Shown piece by piece: positions 23,745-33,799 of a stretch of DNA of 64,000 bases. Each line of letters starts with the position of its first letter. Positions within the stretch are counted from its first letter, which is position 1. Position numbers and translations under genes: made by a program. The stretch is from Malachius bipustulatus (lineage: Eukaryota; Arthropoda; Insecta; Coleoptera; Melyridae): the NCBI GenBank assembly GCA_910589415.1, contig OU342638.1, positions 7,976,014 to 8,040,013 of the forward strand, written 5' to 3'. The notes under the pieces are model-generated. The model saw only the letters and a program-made list of their open reading frames with translations. It searched no databases and was not told the DNA's origin.

Positions 23745-24544
23745 TACTCCTATTAGAGAACAAATCACTTATTAGTCTAATTTTAACGAAGTAATGGCAT
23801 GCATTACTATTGCCCTATCGAATAATAGTGTCAGGTCGATTGAGCAATGAGCTCATTATTCAATCGTTAATGTCAATTGTTTAACTTTACCGCCCTATTC
23901 TGTCGTACGTTTGGCCGATTCAAACTACTGACTACTGTCAATGGTCCACTGACGTGAAAGTAGAGTCCCTAAACGTTTATTTTACGTTTAATAAAATGTT
24001 TTTAAAATTTGAAAGTCGCTGAATATTAGGATGATTTTGATATCTTTCAACTACTATAGCTTACGAAGCTACTTATCATGATACTAAAATGAACATGTCT
24101 TAGTATCCGTGCGTAGTTATAAAGCCCTAGTCAACCGCTGTGAAAGTTGATTCCTTTGGAACGCTGCCAATAGGTTTAGTCGACTAACAGTAGTGATAGC
24201 TAATAATCACGATAACCTAACATTCACATTTGTTTAGTTTTAATTTTTACAATATAAATTATGTATTACAAAAATTAAACTTAAAATTACCTATTATAAA
24301 CAGAATAATACAGGATGTTCTTCGAAGAAAATAACATCTTGAATAATACGTCACCTGATATAAATAGGGGAAACGCAACAAATGCATCAATTAATGGTTT
24401 ACTGCCTGCAAAATCAAAAGTGAAATACGATGCGCGACGAAATCTTTCACCCTGATTTTGTTATTTTTCTCAATCCATAAAGCTTTTTTACATAAAAATT
24501 TAATTCTACCGTAAGTAAAATTATTTTTATTCAAGCATACTTGT

Positions 24545-24682
24545 AGATAAAGTATAGTATTCCACTCGCGCATAATGGCTATTATCCACTTAGATGTTAC
24601 AGCACTCGCCAGAGGCTCGTGCTGCAATTTTCATCTTCGTGGATAATTGCTATCATTATGCGCTTGTTGAATAATATACTAT
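24545..24682. repeat. Palindromic hairpin, copy 2
   Basis: Same hairpin as 23604-23744, at the end of the second tandem copy, with one arm mismatch (GGATAATTGC). Confidence 0.8.
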
Positions 24683-24888
24683 TGTATGCCTAGATACATT
24701 AACAAATCACCCAGAAAACTTAAAGATAAACTAAATATACAATACAAAGTAGACAATGAGGGAGCAGAGCATGAGCTATACCAATAATGAATGCGAGCAA
24801 TTTGCCCTCATATGCATACTATTCCTCCCTATCTTTACCTTATAGCAAGTTACGTTGTACACCCTCAACCATCCAGCAGGTTTCGGTG
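24683..24888 (-). mobile_element. 3' UTR of the LINE
   Basis: The sequence after the ORF2 stop, up to the edge of the tandem duplication. It has no coding character and no clear poly(A) or microsatellite tail; the exact end is not seen. Confidence 0.4.
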
Positions 24889-27263
24889 TTACTCTTCATT
24901 AAAGCAATTAACAACTTGTTTTTTGATCTCTCTGAAAGAGTCAACACTGATGTCACACCGATCAGCAACTACGTTGAATTCGCTACACATTAATACCACA
25001 GGCGAAGTCGATAGGACATTCGTTCGACAAGTAGTAACACCGAAGGTGGGCACGCGACGAAGATTAGTGGTAGTGGGTACTCGGAAATCAATTCGTCCAA
25101 GTAGCCAGGGACAATCAATATTCCCACCAACCAAGTTGAACAAAAATTTCACATTGTTGACGATTCGTCTTATGTATAGGGAGGTAAGATTGAACCTGTT
25201 CAACATCAGCGATTGGCTATAACCCACTGGAGGGTAGGTGCCATCAATTCGAAATAGCAAGAACTTCAAGAACTTCCGCTGGATTCCCTCTAAACGATCG
25301 ATATGAATTCTATATGTTGGATGCCATATCCAGTGAACCATACTCCAGATGTGATCTCACCAGGGCGCAGAACAAATTAATAAGGGTTTTCGGTCTCGAG
25401 AACTCGCGGCAGTTTCTATAAATGAACCCCAGGGACCTATATGCCTTCCTAACAGTGACATCAATATGGTCCCCGAAGGACAGCTTTGGATCGAAGAGAA
25501 CACCCAGATCCTTAAAAGATTTAGACCGACTCAGAACCTGGGCACCAACACAGTAGGAGTAATCAATAGGAGATTTCTTTTTAGTGAACGTCATGGAGCA
25601 GCACTTTTCTACATTCAAGAATAGTTTATTAGTTAAACACCATGATTCGACAGAGTCAACATCCCGCTGAAGTTCCAGACAATCCTGGATAGTATTGATA
25701 CTCATATAGAGCTTAAGGTCATCTGCATAGAGAAGTTTGTTGCATTTAATATCATTTCCTATGTCATTAATGAAAAGCAGGAATAGGAGTGGCCCAAGGT
25801 TTGATCCCTGAGGGACGCCAGATGTGGGAGTGAAGCAACCAGATGTGAAATTGTTGTATCTTACATATTGTGTGCGCTCTGTGAGATAAGAATTAATCAA
25901 GTCCAAGAGCTTGGACGAGAAACCATACCCGCTCAATTTTCTCAAAAGGATGAAGTGATCAAATCTGATCAAAGGCCTTACTAAAATCCGTGTAAATAGT
26001 ATCTACCTGCCCACCACAATCAACATGCTCAGAAGTAAACTGTTTGAAACAAGTCAGGTTGGTGATCGTGGAGCGCCCAGCCACGAATCCGTGTTGATAA
26101 GTAGCAATACGCCCCCTTACTGCATAATATAATCGCTTGTATACCAAAGATTCAAATGTTTTTGAAAAATTGCATAAAATGGAGATGGGCCTGTAGTTTT
26201 GAACCATGGTGTTGTCTCCTTTCTTGAAAACGGGGACAATAGAGGCTCGCTTCCAAAGCAAGGGGAAATTAGCAGTGCGAAGAACTAAGTTGAAGATCAC
26301 TCTCAAGGGAGTCACGAACATCTGTGCACAGTCCCTTAACACAAAGCTTGGTATACCGTCCGAACCCGCTGTCATCTTATTAGACGACCCCTTTAATGCC
26401 GTGAGTATCTCTTCATCCGAAAAGAAAAAAACAGAAACACAATCGCAGTCCCACGGTAAATCGGGGGCATGATCGAGAAGTAATGGGTCTGAATCAACAA
26501 ATACACCTCCAAAGTACGAAGCAAAAGCATCTACTATCGTCTGGGGGTCAGATATCGTGACACCTTGAAATCTGAGTTCACCCGGTATACGAGTATGAGA
26601 CTTTTTAACTTTAACCATATTCTGCCATGACCATATTCTGGCAGGATCGTTAGAAATAGCCTCCTCACTAGAACGCACGAAGTCACTGTATGCCAGAGAG
26701 ACAAGCCTTTTAACTCGTGAGCGCTGGACCCTGAAAAGATCATAATCTTCCACGGATTTACTCTTTTTGTATCTTTTAAAAGCGTTGTGCTTAACCTTGA
26801 CAGCCCTAACAAGGTCTGATCCAAACCATGGTGGGTAACGAAGTCCGGGGTGATGTCCCCTGCTGCACCTGGGAACGCACTTGTCAAAGGTGCACCCGAG
26901 AACATCATAAAACCGCTGACAGGCCTCATCAACGTCCATACAATCATCGAGAAAGCCCCAGTCAATGGAAGCAATATAACCATATAGGGCAGGAAAATCA
27001 GCCCTCCTAAAATTGTATTCCCCATCCTTTTCACCACGCGAGAAATTATGAGATTTGCTCAGGGAGAATTCAATATCGATAGCCAGTGACGGATGGTGGG
27101 TATCTTCGGTAACGGGGAAAAACTCGGACTTGGAGACCCTACAAGGATGTACTGAAAGCATCAGGTCAAGAATTCGGCCCTTCGCCGCATTTAATCGCAG
27201 ACATGCTAACTGTTCAACTTTTTTCGTGGAATTAATGGAGAAGGAAAATAAACATTTGATTTA
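24889..27263 (-). pseudogene. LINE ORF2 (end of endonuclease plus reverse transcriptase), Jockey-like
   Basis: Three minus-strand frames join head to tail with two frameshifts. The first (27263-25959) starts in the last part of an AP-type endonuclease (RILDLMLSVHP, then THHPSLAID) and enters the reverse transcriptase (VPVFKKGD..YRPIS, IYTDFSKAFD). The frame shifts at about 25965. The second (to 25310) has FDHFILLRKL, SGVPQGSNLGP and the catalytic YADDLKLY. The frame shifts again at about 25325. The third (25341-24889) is the C-terminal part with RLEGIQRKFLKF and ends at a TAA. An upstream in-frame stop at about 27266 marks the 5' truncation. Motifs A, B and C are all readable. Inactive because of the breaks. 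Confidence 0.9.
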
Positions 27264-27365
27264 GGGCATAATTCAATATTAGGTACGTTATTTTAATTAT
27301 TATTAACAATGTGACGTTCTCGGGCTCGCTGGGAAATTCACGGATGGAATGCAGATGGAGTTCGG

Positions 27366-27383
27366 CGGATTGCTCGGGCGCCA
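27366..27383 (-). other. Candidate tRNA primer-binding site
   Basis: The minus strand reads TGGCGCCCGAGCAATCC. TGGCGCCCGA matches the first bases of tRNA-Lys-type primer-binding sites of retroelements. It lies directly after the candidate LTR end in minus-strand order. Confidence 0.5.
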
Positions 27384-28007
27384 GATTTTTAGTAAGGGTT
27401 TACTCCCTGGGGAAAATGTTTTCGCTAAATATTTCCCAATTGCCTGAGTCGCACAAAACAAGGATACGTTTATCGTATCCTTGTCCCTAAAGGCAGCTCA
27501 ATGGAGAAACGGAAACGCCAAGGGTCAGATGAAGTTATCACCGAAGACGATGCGTACAATAAAACGGGCTTCAATCGCTTATTGAACGTCCCTTGCGCCT
27601 TCCCGTGGAGCGGAGATGTAAGCGAGGTGAATATTGTTCGGTGGTGCCGGTGCTGGTGCGGGTCGACGTGTGAGCGGCGTTTGGCCGACAGAGTGCCTGC
27701 CTATGCCATGACGGTAGTGGTGGTGCTGGTTATTATAATTCCTACGAGAGGGTTCCTTACCTTTTTCCTCACTCTCGGTTAACTTATGACGGGTCGTTCG
27801 GTCAATTGAGCGAAAAATTTCGTAAAACAGAAAGGCACACATTTTCATGAAATATTATTTATTGACACAAAATAAATCGTTATCGAATCCACAGAGTTTT
27901 GCCACCAAAATTAAAGGTACATAAACGTCTTTACGGGGAACAAAAATTTATTGTCACAATGATTACAGTTTTCTCGAAATTTTTCTATGTACAATTTTAT
28001 GAAAATA

Positions 28008-28279
28008 TCCACGTACGTGACGTCTCCGCAAAGCAAAACTATTTTACTGGTTATTGTGAACTACGGGAAAAATTCTAAGTCTAAATTCATAAAATAAATC
28101 ACGTACGTAACGTGTGCAAAAATCAAAACTATTTTACTGGTTATTGTGACCTACGGGAAAAATTCTAAGTTTAAATTTATAAAATAAATCACGTACGTAA
28201 CGTGTGCGGAAAGCAAAACTATTTTACTGGTTAGTATAACCTACGGGAAAAATTCTAAGTTTAAATTTACAAAATAAAT
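28008..28279. repeat. Three-copy ~88-bp tandem repeat
   Basis: Each unit contains AAAACTATTTTACTGGTTA and CTACGGGAAAAATTCTAAG. Further diverged CTACGGGAAAA words lie at about 29705, beyond the mariner, so the repeat array belongs to the host element. Confidence 0.9.
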
Positions 28280-28368
28280 CAAAGTACCTATACCTACCTA
28301 CGAAAACTGAAAATAGATTATTAAGTCAAAAAGAAAAAGAAATAAACAATAATTATAGTCCCTATATA

Positions 28369-29675
28369 ACTCATCGTTCAATAAGTCCCGGGATTAACTA
28401 CGAAAACAACATTTTACCGGCAAAATTCTGTATTATTCATCAAAATAATCTCCTTCAAGTGTAATACAATCATTCCAACGCTTCTCTAACTTTTCAATGC
28501 CATGTTTGTAGAACGATTTGTCTTTTGACTCAAAATGAGCCTCAGTAGCAGCGATCACCTCCTCATTCGAGCCAACTCTTTTTCCCTGGAGCATCTTTTT
28601 GAGATCCGCGAAGAGCCAGTAGTCGCTGGGGGCCAGATCCGGCGAGTACGGAGGATGGGGAGCAGTTGGAATCCCAATTCATTGAATTTGGTCATCGTTT
28701 TGATTGACTTGTGGCACGGTGCGTTGTCTTGATGAAAGATGACTTTCTTCTTCTTCATGTGTGGGCGTTTTTTTGCTATTTCGGCCTTCAAACGATCCAA
28801 TAACACCGTGTAGTAGTCGCTATTGATGGTTTTTCCTTTTTCGAGGTAGTCAATGAAAATTATACCATTCACATCCCAGAATACGGACACCATCACTTTG
28901 CCGGCCGAGTGTTGTGTTTTTGGACGCTTCGGGCGGCTTTCACCGGTCGTACGCCATTCAGCTGACTGCCGACGTGACTCCGGAGTGAAATAGTGAATCC
29001 ATGTTTCGTCCACTGTCACATATCGACGCAAAAAATCCTGTTTATTGCGAGTAAACAGTGCCAAACAGCTCTCCGAATCATTGATACGTTGTTGCTTTTG
29101 TTCCATTGTGAGCAAACGCGGCACCCATTTGGAAAAAAACCTTTTTCATAGCCAATTTTTGGTGCAAAATAGTAAATGCACTACCAGTTGATATATTCAC
29201 CATCTTAGCTATCTTGCGCACTTTCATTTTGCGGTCACCCAACACGATTTTCAATACTTGCTTGGTGTTTTCGGGAGTTACTGCCTCATTTGGTCGACCC
29301 GAACGTTCCGCATCATTTGTATCAGCACGACCGCGTTTGAAGTCAGCATACCACCGACAAATGGTTGTTTTCGACGGAGTAGAGTCCGGATAACGTTTTT
29401 CAAGCCATTGCTGAGCTTGAACAGTATTTTTTCCCATTAGAAAACAATGTTTTATCAACACACAAAACTCGTTTTGGTCCATTTTTTCACGATTTCTCTA
29501 TAACTTTCTTGGTTATGCTTCGAATTACATCAAATTTTGACACATGTTATGCTTCGAATTACATCAAATTTTGACACATATCTCATCTAAAGGTTGGTAC
29601 TTCTGAACCTTGGTATATACATGGCATTATTAGCGCCATCTCTACGCTAGTCCCGGGACTTATTGAACGATGAGT
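28369..29675 (-). mobile_element. mariner transposon
   Basis: The terminal inverted repeats ACTCATCGTTCAATAAGTCC (28369 on) and the complement ending at 29675 are flanked by TA on both sides (28367-28368, 29676-29677). It contains one transposase gene on the minus strand. At 1307 bp it is full length for mariner. It sits inside the long LTR, so it arrived after that element. Confidence 0.97.
28433..29482 (-). pseudogene. mariner transposase (DD34D), two frameshifts
   Basis: Starts MDQNEFCVLIKHCFL and has an N-terminal helix-turn-helix region (KTTICRWYADFKRG, SGRPNEAVTPEN). An extra T in a T-run at about 29140 shifts the frame before KWVPRLLT. The second frame carries the mariner WVPRLL/TVDETWIHY block with the first Asp and FHQDNAPCHK with the second Asp. 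A base is missing at about 28670, just before YSPDLAPSDYWLF, which holds the third Asp; counting across the shift gives 34 residues between Asp 2 and Asp 3. The frame then runs to TAA at 28433-28435. The net length (about 349 codons) is normal. Two single-base changes make it inactive but young. Confidence 0.95.
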
Positions 29676-30501
29676 TACCTATCCAAATATATACAAATTA
29701 AAACAACTATCTACGGGAAAATATTTACAAATAACAACCGGAAAATAACTAATTTAAATTACCATAATATTTACACTAAATACATGAGTGAAAATCACCG
29801 TGAGGCGGCACTGTGTTCTGGGAGGGCAATCACTCAATAACAAATTTAACTCAAATAAATCGGACTTGGCTCGTGAGAGAACGACAAAAGATTACCTAAC
29901 TATATCTGTTTATCGAAACTGGTTGGCGGCTCTACCCAATAACGCACGAACGTCGAGGCGGGGTTCCAGGAGGTGACGGGCGCTTTCAGGAAAGGCACTA
30001 GGTACGAGTTAAAAATATTTCACCGGTTACCCAGCCACGAGGGGAGGTCGGTTACACCGCTTACCCTACAGCTAGAGATGTTAGTGACCCCGCTGCTATA
30101 TGGCCTTCGGAGAATAGGGGGAAATTTACTTGGTGAGTATCGGGGCAGTTAATGGTCGGGATGTATAGACAGGGTTGAATCGGCGGTACCAGAAATGAAT
30201 AAAGTTTAAATCGAAACACCTACCTTATATCGGGGTATTGATGACGTAGGGGAACTGGTTGGCACGATTATGTGGCGGCAAAAACTCAAAAACAGATCAA
30301 TTCAACTGGTCTGACTCTACTATCGCGACTTTATTTTCAAAATTCTGGAAATCGAGACTTTCTATAGTTCGCGTCGGCACGGTTCACTACGGCTAGTACG
30401 GAAGACGTCGGTCGGCGGCTTCTATAAACGGCACCCAAATAGCACTAACGTAGGCAGCGACGGAAAAATGAAAGAGGACGCTAACAATCCCGGCACCCAT
30501 A

Positions 30502-30508
30502 TTTATAC
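30502..30508 (-). promoter_or_regulatory. TATA box in the LTR
   Basis: The minus strand reads GCGTATAAATATGGGTGCC. The position about 450 bases into the LTR suits a U3 promoter for transcription on the minus strand. Confidence 0.45.
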
Positions 30509-30958
30509 GCTTCCTATCTGTTTGTACCCGCTATCGAAAAGCAAAAACGGGCACGCCACTTTTTCTGTACCGTTCGTTTGATTATTCCGGAAAGGCTGCA
30601 CGAAGACGGTCGCTAACTGCACCGATTCAGTTGGCAATAAATTTCAACTCCGTGTATAAAAAATCTTAAAACTTTCATGAAAATAAAATTCGTGTCGCCG
30701 GCTCGCGGATTTATGCTATTTATTAAAATTATAATATTTACTCTTCGGCTTTTCATAAAAATTACATTTGCATTATTATTAGGTACCTACTATGAAAATG
30801 AAGATGGAAAATAGATTATTTCGTGAAACTTGATTTGAATAATATGATTTTGATAAAATTTGATTGAAAAATTTGATTTGAAAACATTCTGATTGAATTT
30901 AAATTTCTTGAATGTTACCTAATGAAAAACGAAGCCGAAAATACGCGACTTCCTTACA

Positions 30959-30972
30959 CCCCCCCCCCCCCC
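30959..30972 (-). other. Candidate polypurine tract
   Basis: A 14-G run on the minus strand immediately before TGTAAGGA. It would prime plus-strand DNA synthesis in an LTR element. A plain homopolymer is the alternative. Confidence 0.45.
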
Positions 30973-31158
30973 TACTTCGGAAATAAAAACCGTAGGTTAA
31001 CCGCGTTAACCGGGAAAAAACAAAAAAAACTAAATTTCTCGGCCTCTCACAACCAACGGTCGACAAAAAAAAAACATGATCGCAAATTAAATCTGCCCCC
31101 CAGAACACATCACAGTGCCTTACCTCTCAAAATAGCGGACGTCCGGCGTCTTGAAGCA

Positions 31159-31782
31159 TCACTGTTTGCGCCTCCTCTTGGGTTCCGGAGTGGCCCCGCT
31201 CCCGTGCGAGCTCGTCTCGCGGCGGTAGTCTCGGAGCAACACATACCAACGCCGCAGGCTGAGTCGTTCCCGGAGATCTCGGTCTGCCGGGCGGTCTGGT
31301 GCGCGCAGGAGCTCGCACTGCACCGCCTTGTCTGTCGTTCTGACTGCTGGTTTTCGATGTGCCTCAGGGTGTCTCGGCGAGCGGTCGCTTCGGGCCACGT
31401 TTCGCGTCGGGGGGTCCTCGCGACGCCTGGTTCTCCCGGCAGCCGTGGCGCAGGGGCAGTCCCGCGATAACACGCCCGCGCGTCCGCATCGCGAGCAAAA
31501 TAGCCTCGCCATCCCCGTACAGGCGCTCCGGTAATGGCCCACTACTCCGCAGCGCCAGCATAGCACGGTCGCGTGTCGGAGTTGGCGAACTGCCGGGCGG
31601 TCTTCGAGAAGGGTCGATGCGGGTTCTGGGGGCGACGAGTACACCTTCGTAGTGGAACAGCCCACGGGCAGTCCGGGCTCGGGGGACGGCGGTTCGGTGT
31701 CAAACGTGTGACTGCTGGAGGGCGGGGTGCTAAATTCGTATGTCAACTCGAACTCCGAATCTGACATCTGAAAACAAAACAT
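31159..31782 (-). CDS. Gag-like zinc-knuckle protein of the LTR remnant
   Basis: 207 codons, intact, minus strand. An acidic, serine/proline-rich N-terminus (SDSEFELTYEFSTPP) is followed at about residues 75-110 by two knuckles. CWRCGVVGHYRSAC is a perfect CX2CX4HX4C. CSRCGRAGVLSRDC has Val where His should be. The C-terminus is arginine-rich (REDPPTR, PEPKRRRKQ). Zinc knuckles of this type bind RNA in retroelement Gag. The GC content is far above that of the surroundings. It ends 180 bases before the G-tract and candidate LTR, and lies 54 bases after the stop of the kinase-like ORF. No protease, reverse transcriptase or integrase is present, so the element is rearranged. Confidence 0.6.
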   Translation of the reverse strand: MFCFQMSDSEFELTYEFSTPPSSSHTFDTEPPSPEPGLPVGCSTTKVYSSPPEPASTLLEDRPAVRQLRHATVLCWRCGVVGHYRSACTGMARLFCSRCGRAGVLSRDCPCATAAGRTRRREDPPTRNVARSDRSPRHPEAHRKPAVRTTDKAVQCELLRAPDRPADRDLRERLSLRRWYVLLRDYRRETSSHGSGATPEPKRRRKQ

Positions 31783-31836
31783 TCGGTCAGACTCGACATA
31801 TTAGCCAATCGCAACTACGGTCCCGCCTTACGGACC

Positions 31837-32385
31837 TCACTCGTCGGCGGGGATTCGGAGGTGAACCAAACGTCCCGTCTCGGTCCGCACGCGCGCCTTG
31901 ACCACTACGTCCGTGCGTGCACCAGCGGGGCGGAGTCGTCGGATGCGGTCACGGACCCACCGAGGACGTGGCGTGATTTTCCACAGCTCCTCCAAGCTCC
32001 GGCTCATCACAGGCAAGTCGCCCGGCAGCCTTGGAATCGTGGGCGTTGCGGTCGGCGGCGCCTGGGAGCAACTCGGAGTCGCGGCTGGAGCGGGAGAGCG
32101 GACTGCTCGCTGGTCGTCGGTCATCGGGACGTGGACGACGGTACCTGGACGGCGGGTGGGGTCTTCTTTCAGCATCTCACGGATCAATTTCGCAACTGGG
32201 GGCTCTTCCTCTGCGGATCCGGTCGGGTGTCCATCGGCGGCCCATCCCCACACGGTCCAATACGGAGACTGCGCGAATCCGGCGACGATCTTCCCGGCGG
32301 TGGCGGCGTACAGCGCGGTGGCCCCGCAGGACCAGACGTCCACCCGGTGGTCGTACGGTCGCCTCCCCACCAGTTCTCTGGAAAT
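31837..32385 (-). CDS. Protein-kinase C-lobe-like ORF, 5'-truncated
   Basis: The minus-strand frame is open through RELVGRRPYDHRVDVWSCG at its start. VDVWSCGATALYAATAG fits kinase subdomain IX (DxWxxG), and the layout recalls TBK1/IKK-epsilon type kinases (DLWSxGxTxYHAATG). About 55 residues on, AKLIREMLKEDPTRRPG fits the subdomain XI arginine region. Then come a Ser/Pro/Thr-rich linker and a basic C-terminal part (RPRWVRDRIRRLRP, ending VHLRIPADE). The catalytic HRD and DFG parts would lie upstream but the GC-rich island stops abruptly at about 32385, so no active kinase is encoded here. The frame stays open further upstream into AT-rich DNA, which I take as chance. It is followed by the zinc-knuckle ORF in the same direction. 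Kinase identity is by motif only. Confidence 0.45.
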   Translation of the reverse strand: MSRELVGRRPYDHRVDVWSCGATALYAATAGKIVAGFAQSPYWTVWGWAADGHPTGSAEEEPPVAKLIREMLKEDPTRRPGTVVHVPMTDDQRAVRSPAPAATPSCSQAPPTATPTIPRLPGDLPVMSRSLEELWKITPRPRWVRDRIRRLRPAGARTDVVVKARVRTETGRLVHLRIPADE

Positions 32386-33131
32386 TTTCTTTTCAAAATA
32401 TCTCGAAAAATTGTACAGGTACGAACGTGAAAACTTGGGGATAGATGTTTTACGGTATGAGAAATCATAATTTTATATCCGTGTCGATGTATTTTATAGA
32501 GGGCGCCACTTAGGTCATGTTGACGACGTAAATGAACACATAACTTTTTTATCCTTCAGGATATCGCGCATTTTATTGTGCAATATTAAAACTACATCAT
32601 TGATGAGAAAAAAAGGTATACCGGTTGTCGGTCTCAAAAGTTCATAAATGAAATATCTTCCGCACTAGAAGAAATTATTATTCAATCAAATATGGCTTCA
32701 CAAAATCTGTTAGGTACCTACCTCAAAAATCTAAAGAAGCAATATGTCACCTTTATGAACTGACGTGATGAAAACAGCCTTAATAGCTTCAAAGAAACAC
32801 TTACATAAGATATGAATGCATTGGAAAGATTTTATTTTATAATAATAACTTTTAGTTCTAATTTAAGTCACTCGTAGATAAAACTTTGTATGCAACATAT
32901 GCATAAAGTGTATTGTATAATAATATGCATAAAGTGTATGCATTCGCCTGCGGCTCATGCGGTCAAACTTCCCAGTCGTGAAAAAAGTACCACTTTATGC
33001 ACTTGTTGCATAAATAACTATTATTTTGAATACTTTCTTTATTGCATGCTTAGTTGCTAAATTTGAAGTAAAAAACATATGAGTGTATTTTTTTTAAGAA
33101 AAATCAAGTATAATCAGTTAAAGTACAATTA
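32386..33131. other. Spacer with a palindromic hairpin
   Basis: AT-rich, no gene seen. Contains the hairpin at 32889-33012. Confidence 0.5.
32889..33012. repeat. Palindromic hairpin, third locus
   Basis: The arms are TATGCAACATATGCATAAAGTG and CACTTTATGCACTTGTTGCATA; the centre is ATTCGCCTGCGGCTCATGCGG. The centre resembles that of the hairpins at 23.6 and 24.5 kb (ACTCGCCAGAGGCTCGTGC), while the arms differ. Confidence 0.75.
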
Positions 33132-33790
33132 TTATTGGTATGTTTTTGTTAAATCAAGGCAATACTGTGCTTTTACAAGAGTCAAGATTATAATTTCATT
33201 TTTTTTTCTAGCACGTTTTGATAGGCCAGGTTCTTCCTCATTTTCTTTGTTTACTATTCCACAATAAATTTTGTCTGAATTCTTAGCTCGGCTATAATAG
33301 CGAGGCAGGGGAATCGTGGTTAGCAAATATATGTCTTCATCATCGCTGCTGTCGTCAGTGATTTCCGCGACATTTAAACAACTTTGACCTGAGCAGTTCT
33401 TGCAAACTGCAGAGCATTTAAGTCCTGCTTTTCTGCAGTCACAAGCTGCCCCGCAATATTTTGTGCATGCCCACGAAATAACCTTGAGATGTGAAGATGG
33501 AATTGGATCTTTAGTGCTCATTACGGGTTCTAATCCACATTTATGTCTCTTCCAGCCCCAGGTTTCCGCTTCCAAGATATTGCCAAGCTATATGTTTGGA
33601 TTTGGTAACATGTTCGAAATGAATGCTGCTGAGCAGCTCACTCTGATGGTGGTAAAGAAGTAAGATCCGATTTTGTATTTTGTCCCATGCGGTAAAACAA
33701 GTTGAAATGAAATTCGTCGTAGGATTTTTCGTTGTTTCCGCCATAGAGAGCGATAAAGACTTATTTTCCTGTTCTTTTCCTGACTCAATC
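33132..33790 (-). pseudogene. Cys-rich domain relic, transposon-associated type
   Basis: The minus-strand frame 33575-33132 carries ETWGWKRHKCGLEPVMSTKD and a cysteine cluster (WACTKYCGAACDCRKAGLKC, then CKNCSGQSC), followed by an acidic stretch and a basic end. The pattern CxxxCGAxCxCRKxGxxC..xCxxCxGxxC is common at the C-terminus of uncharacterised insect proteins that behave like mobile-element products. Just upstream, at about 33744-33590, ELLSSIHFEHVTKSKH in another frame looks like the preceding part, joined by a frameshift near 33590. No start exon is seen. Confidence 0.5.
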
Positions 33791-33799
33791 AGTTCGTGT

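Larger units (their letters stand above)
22658..24682. repeat. Tandem duplication, two ~1-kb copies
   Basis: Copy 1 is about 22658-23736 and copy 2 about 23737-24682. They share long stretches such as TTAACGAAGTAATGGCATGC and CTGACGTGAAAGTAGAGTCC at matching offsets, with scattered substitutions. Copy 2 lacks about 125 bases present in copy 1 at roughly 23405-23530. Each copy ends in the same palindromic hairpin. No gene is seen in either copy; short ORFs are unconvincing. Confidence 0.9.
27384..30958 (-). mobile_element. Candidate long LTR (about 2.27 kb without the mariner)
   Basis: In minus-strand order it starts TGTAAGGA (30958), right after a 14-G tract, and ends just before the TGGCGCCC site at 27383. 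Inside are a TATAAAT box (30502-30508), AATAAA words near 27860 and a three-copy tandem repeat. It is interrupted by a mariner (28369-29675). A second LTR is not in the window, so the boundaries are inferred from flanking tract and primer site. The 27501-27782 plus-strand frame inside it has no recognisable features. Confidence 0.5.

Noticed and set aside
27501..27782. 93-codon plus-strand frame inside the candidate LTR
   Set aside because: No domain; antisense to the inferred element; the frame on the other strand is equally long.
28008..28279. CRISPR-like array
   Set aside because: Three adjacent tandem units with no unique spacers, in animal DNA; an ordinary tandem repeat.
31861..32470. 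Several 130-190-codon plus-strand frames
   Set aside because: Shadows of the GC-rich minus-strand kinase-like ORF; high GC lowers stop frequency in all frames.
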